From NCBI GenBank assembly GCA_903939515.1, contig CAJAHH010000058.1, positions 1 to 32,786 of the forward strand: a DNA stretch of 32,786 nucleotides, read 5' to 3'. The stretch is from an uncultured Verrucomicrobiota bacterium. Its GTDB lineage: Bacteria; Verrucomicrobiota; Verrucomicrobiia; Limisphaerales; UBA9464. The translations under genes and the position numbers were made by a program. The notes beneath the pieces were generated by a model, which ran no database searches, was not told where the DNA came from, and saw only the letters and a program-made list of their open reading frames with translations. This document shows positions 31,627 through 32,786 of this stretch, in pieces. Every line of letters starts with the position of its first letter. Position 1 is the first letter of the stretch.

Positions 31627-32142
31627 GCGGGCGGGATCTGTGGCCGAACCGAGAAGCTTGTCAGACTCCCGGCTGAGGAACCGCTCGACCGCCTCAAACT
31701 TGGCCACATTCTCGGGCTTCAAAGCCATCAGAGCACGATGAGCATCCAGGCAGCACTTCAAGACCTCTGCTTTTGAAGCAGCTTCAAGGACAACCTGTTC
31801 TGTTTTCGGCAGCGAGTCGGGCAAGCGATCGGCAGTCAGCAAGGAAACTTGATTGAGGACCCCATGATCCTCCAAACCATCGAGAATGCGTTGCGGAGCC
31901 TCATACAAGGTGAAGGCTGCTCCAGTGGACCCCACCAAGCGGGACAACGTGCCTGAGAAACCGCTATCCATCATCAAGGCTCGCGACAAATCCAACACCA
32001 CACTGCCGACCCCTTGATCTTTAAGCCGAGCAACGAGCTTTTCGAACGCGGGCGCTGATTCAGCAGCAGCCCGACCCTCGAGACGAACAAACGCCTGAGG
32101 GCCATCCAGACTCACCGAGATGGAGCAACCTGGCAGCGGCAT
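31618..32142 (-). CDS. STAS-domain protein (anti-sigma factor antagonist-like)
   Basis: This 174-residue cytoplasmic protein has an N-terminal STAS domain (about 5-110), with the family strand SVVLDLSRALMMDSGFSGTLSRL (47-69), and a C-terminal helical segment (about 120-174) of unknown role. STAS proteins of the SpoIIAA type regulate sigma factors or phosphorelay modules by reversible serine phosphorylation. Here the usual D-S-S-G motif reads D59-S60-G61-F62, so the classic phosphoserine seems to be missing. No anti-sigma kinase is adjacent. The start is the ATG at 32142. The gene is convergent with and overlaps the GT2 gene end by nine bases. Confidence 0.8.
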   Translation of the reverse strand: MPLPGCSISVSLDGPQAFVRLEGRAAAESAPAFEKLVARLKDQGVGSVVLDLSRALMMDSGFSGTLSRLVGSTGAAFTLYEAPQRILDGLEDHGVLNQVSLLTADRLPDSLPKTEQVVLEAASKAEVLKCCLDAHRALMALKPENVAKFEAVERFLSRESDKLLGSATDPARSL

Positions 32143-32630
32143 GAGGTCACTATCTCCACCGAGAATTTGGGGGTCAAGACATGGCCGAGCTGATGATATC
32201 AGTCGGGATTTGTCGGTACCGTTTCGAAAACCACAGAAAGGGCCGGTTTGAAAACGGTGCGATCACCGCCTTGTGAGGGAAGCTTCTTCGCCAAGGAAGA
32301 TCGGACCATCTTCATTGGATTGAGGCTATGAACGCATTCAAGGCCTGCCTGTAGAACGGTGATTATTTTTCACGCGGAGAAGGATAATTTTCGTTCAACA
32401 CCTGCCCCACAGATGAAAGACGCAGCAGCACAACCTACTGATCACGAATGCCAAGCTCACCCAACAGGAGCGCTGCATGCGGCCGCAGTTTTCAAACTGG
32501 CAGATTTCCCCGGTTTTCATGCCGTCGCTGACATCTGTCTGGATGGGGCAGTACTTTACCAAGTGCACGGGACTAAACCCTTTGTCTGTGGGACACTTCG
32601 TTAATCCCGCCTTCCTTTAAACGGAGGGTT
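32143..32630. other. Gene-poor spacer
   Basis: No recognised gene is seen in these 488 bases. An open frame from a GTG at 32359 to 32604 (+, 81 codons) matches no family I know and is probably not coding. A short stem (CCTTC/GGAGG) with GTTTTATC after it lies just behind that frame, near 32610-32635, and might be a weak terminator in either direction. Confidence 0.45.
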
Positions 32631-32786
32631 TTATCCGACGACATCGACACGGAGGTCACGCAGAGACATGAGGCCTGGCAGAGGCACTGCACGAATCGGA
32701 CGAGCCCCGCTTCGACGGCGCGGGCCAAATCGTTCCCGATACCGCTCGAACACCTCGTCCACGAACCCCTTCGACCCCAGCACCAC
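32631..32786 (-). CDS. RAYT-like REP-associated transposase, C-terminal part
   Basis: A frame running in from the right edge on the minus strand ends with TAA at 32633-32631, giving 51 residues. It reads LGSKGFVDEVFERYRERFG, RRRSGARPIR and SLRDLRVDVVG. This agrees with the C-terminus of a transposase (IS200-like/REP-associated tyrosine transposase) family common in Verrucomicrobia and Planctomycetes, in which a GS-x-x-FV segment precedes a basic linker and an LRDLR motif. The catalytic HUH domain would lie beyond the window. The family call is from memory and rests on the C-terminal motif alone. Confidence 0.6.
   Translation of the reverse strand: MVLGSKGFVDEVFERYRERFGPRRRSGARPIRAVPLPGLMSLRDLRVDVVG

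Noticed and set aside
32359-32604. Possible 81-residue gene
   Set aside because: It has a GTG start without an SD, no recognisable domain, and no conserved-looking composition. I mention it only in the spacer description.

Overview
The window looks like chromosomal DNA of a Verrucomicrobiota bacterium (Pedosphaera/Limisphaerales-like). This is an inference from gene content, not a database result. The clues are moderately GC-rich DNA, a Gram-negative lipid A gene (lpxI), an exosortase-associated lipoprotein of the TIGR04073 type, exported ThuA and DUF1080 proteins side by side, a Tat-exported xylose-isomerase-like barrel protein, and many starts with no recognisable Shine-Dalgarno (SD) sequence.

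Layout. Bases 1-1650 are mobile: a C-terminal remnant that may come from a REP-associated tyrosine transposase (RAYT), then an insertion sequence with an rve/DDE transposase bounded by two repeated binding-site-like sequences at each end. Next come purD (+), lpxI (-) and a Tat-signal sugar isomerase/epimerase-like gene (-), separated by spacers carrying a dispersed 10-base word, AGCCTGTCCC. From 5997 to 12336 lies a tightly overlapping minus-strand operon for a type II secretion/type IV pilus-like machine, in transcription order gspE-like ATPase, gspL/pilMN-like, gspM/pilO-like and gspD secretin. A radical SAM gene (+) follows. Then comes the classic minus-strand lipid/ribosome operon yceD(DUF177)-rpmF-plsX-fabH.

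From 16.5 to 25.7 kb all genes are on the minus strand: an MFS transporter, a two-gene ABC exporter (ATPase plus FtsX/MacB-like permease), an SDR oxidoreductase, ispE, the TIGR04073-like lipoprotein, tatC, tatA, and a polyprenyl-phosphate sugar transferase. Divergent from the last is pgi (+), followed by a secreted Dabb-domain protein and an HpnA-like epimerase. The right end has an exported ThuA-like protein, an exported DUF1080 protein, a family 2 glycosyltransferase, a STAS-domain protein, a gene-poor stretch, and the C-terminus of a RAYT-like transposase running off the window edge.

Themes. Envelope biogenesis dominates: fatty acid and phospholipid initiation (plsX, fabH), lipid A (lpxI), undecaprenol precursor (ispE), glycan initiation (sugar transferase, GT2, pgi), and export (Tat, T2SS-like, ABC, MFS). 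The Tat genes and the twin-arginine signal on the barrel protein fit each other.

No CRISPR array, prophage, toxin-antitoxin or defence island is visible. The signals I find least explained are: the AGCCTGTCCC word at ten spacer positions; two hairpins followed by a U-tract that sit immediately upstream of the ATG of plsX and ispE; the mirrored paired repeats of the insertion sequence; and a 10-base perfect anti-SD complement driving the ABC permease.
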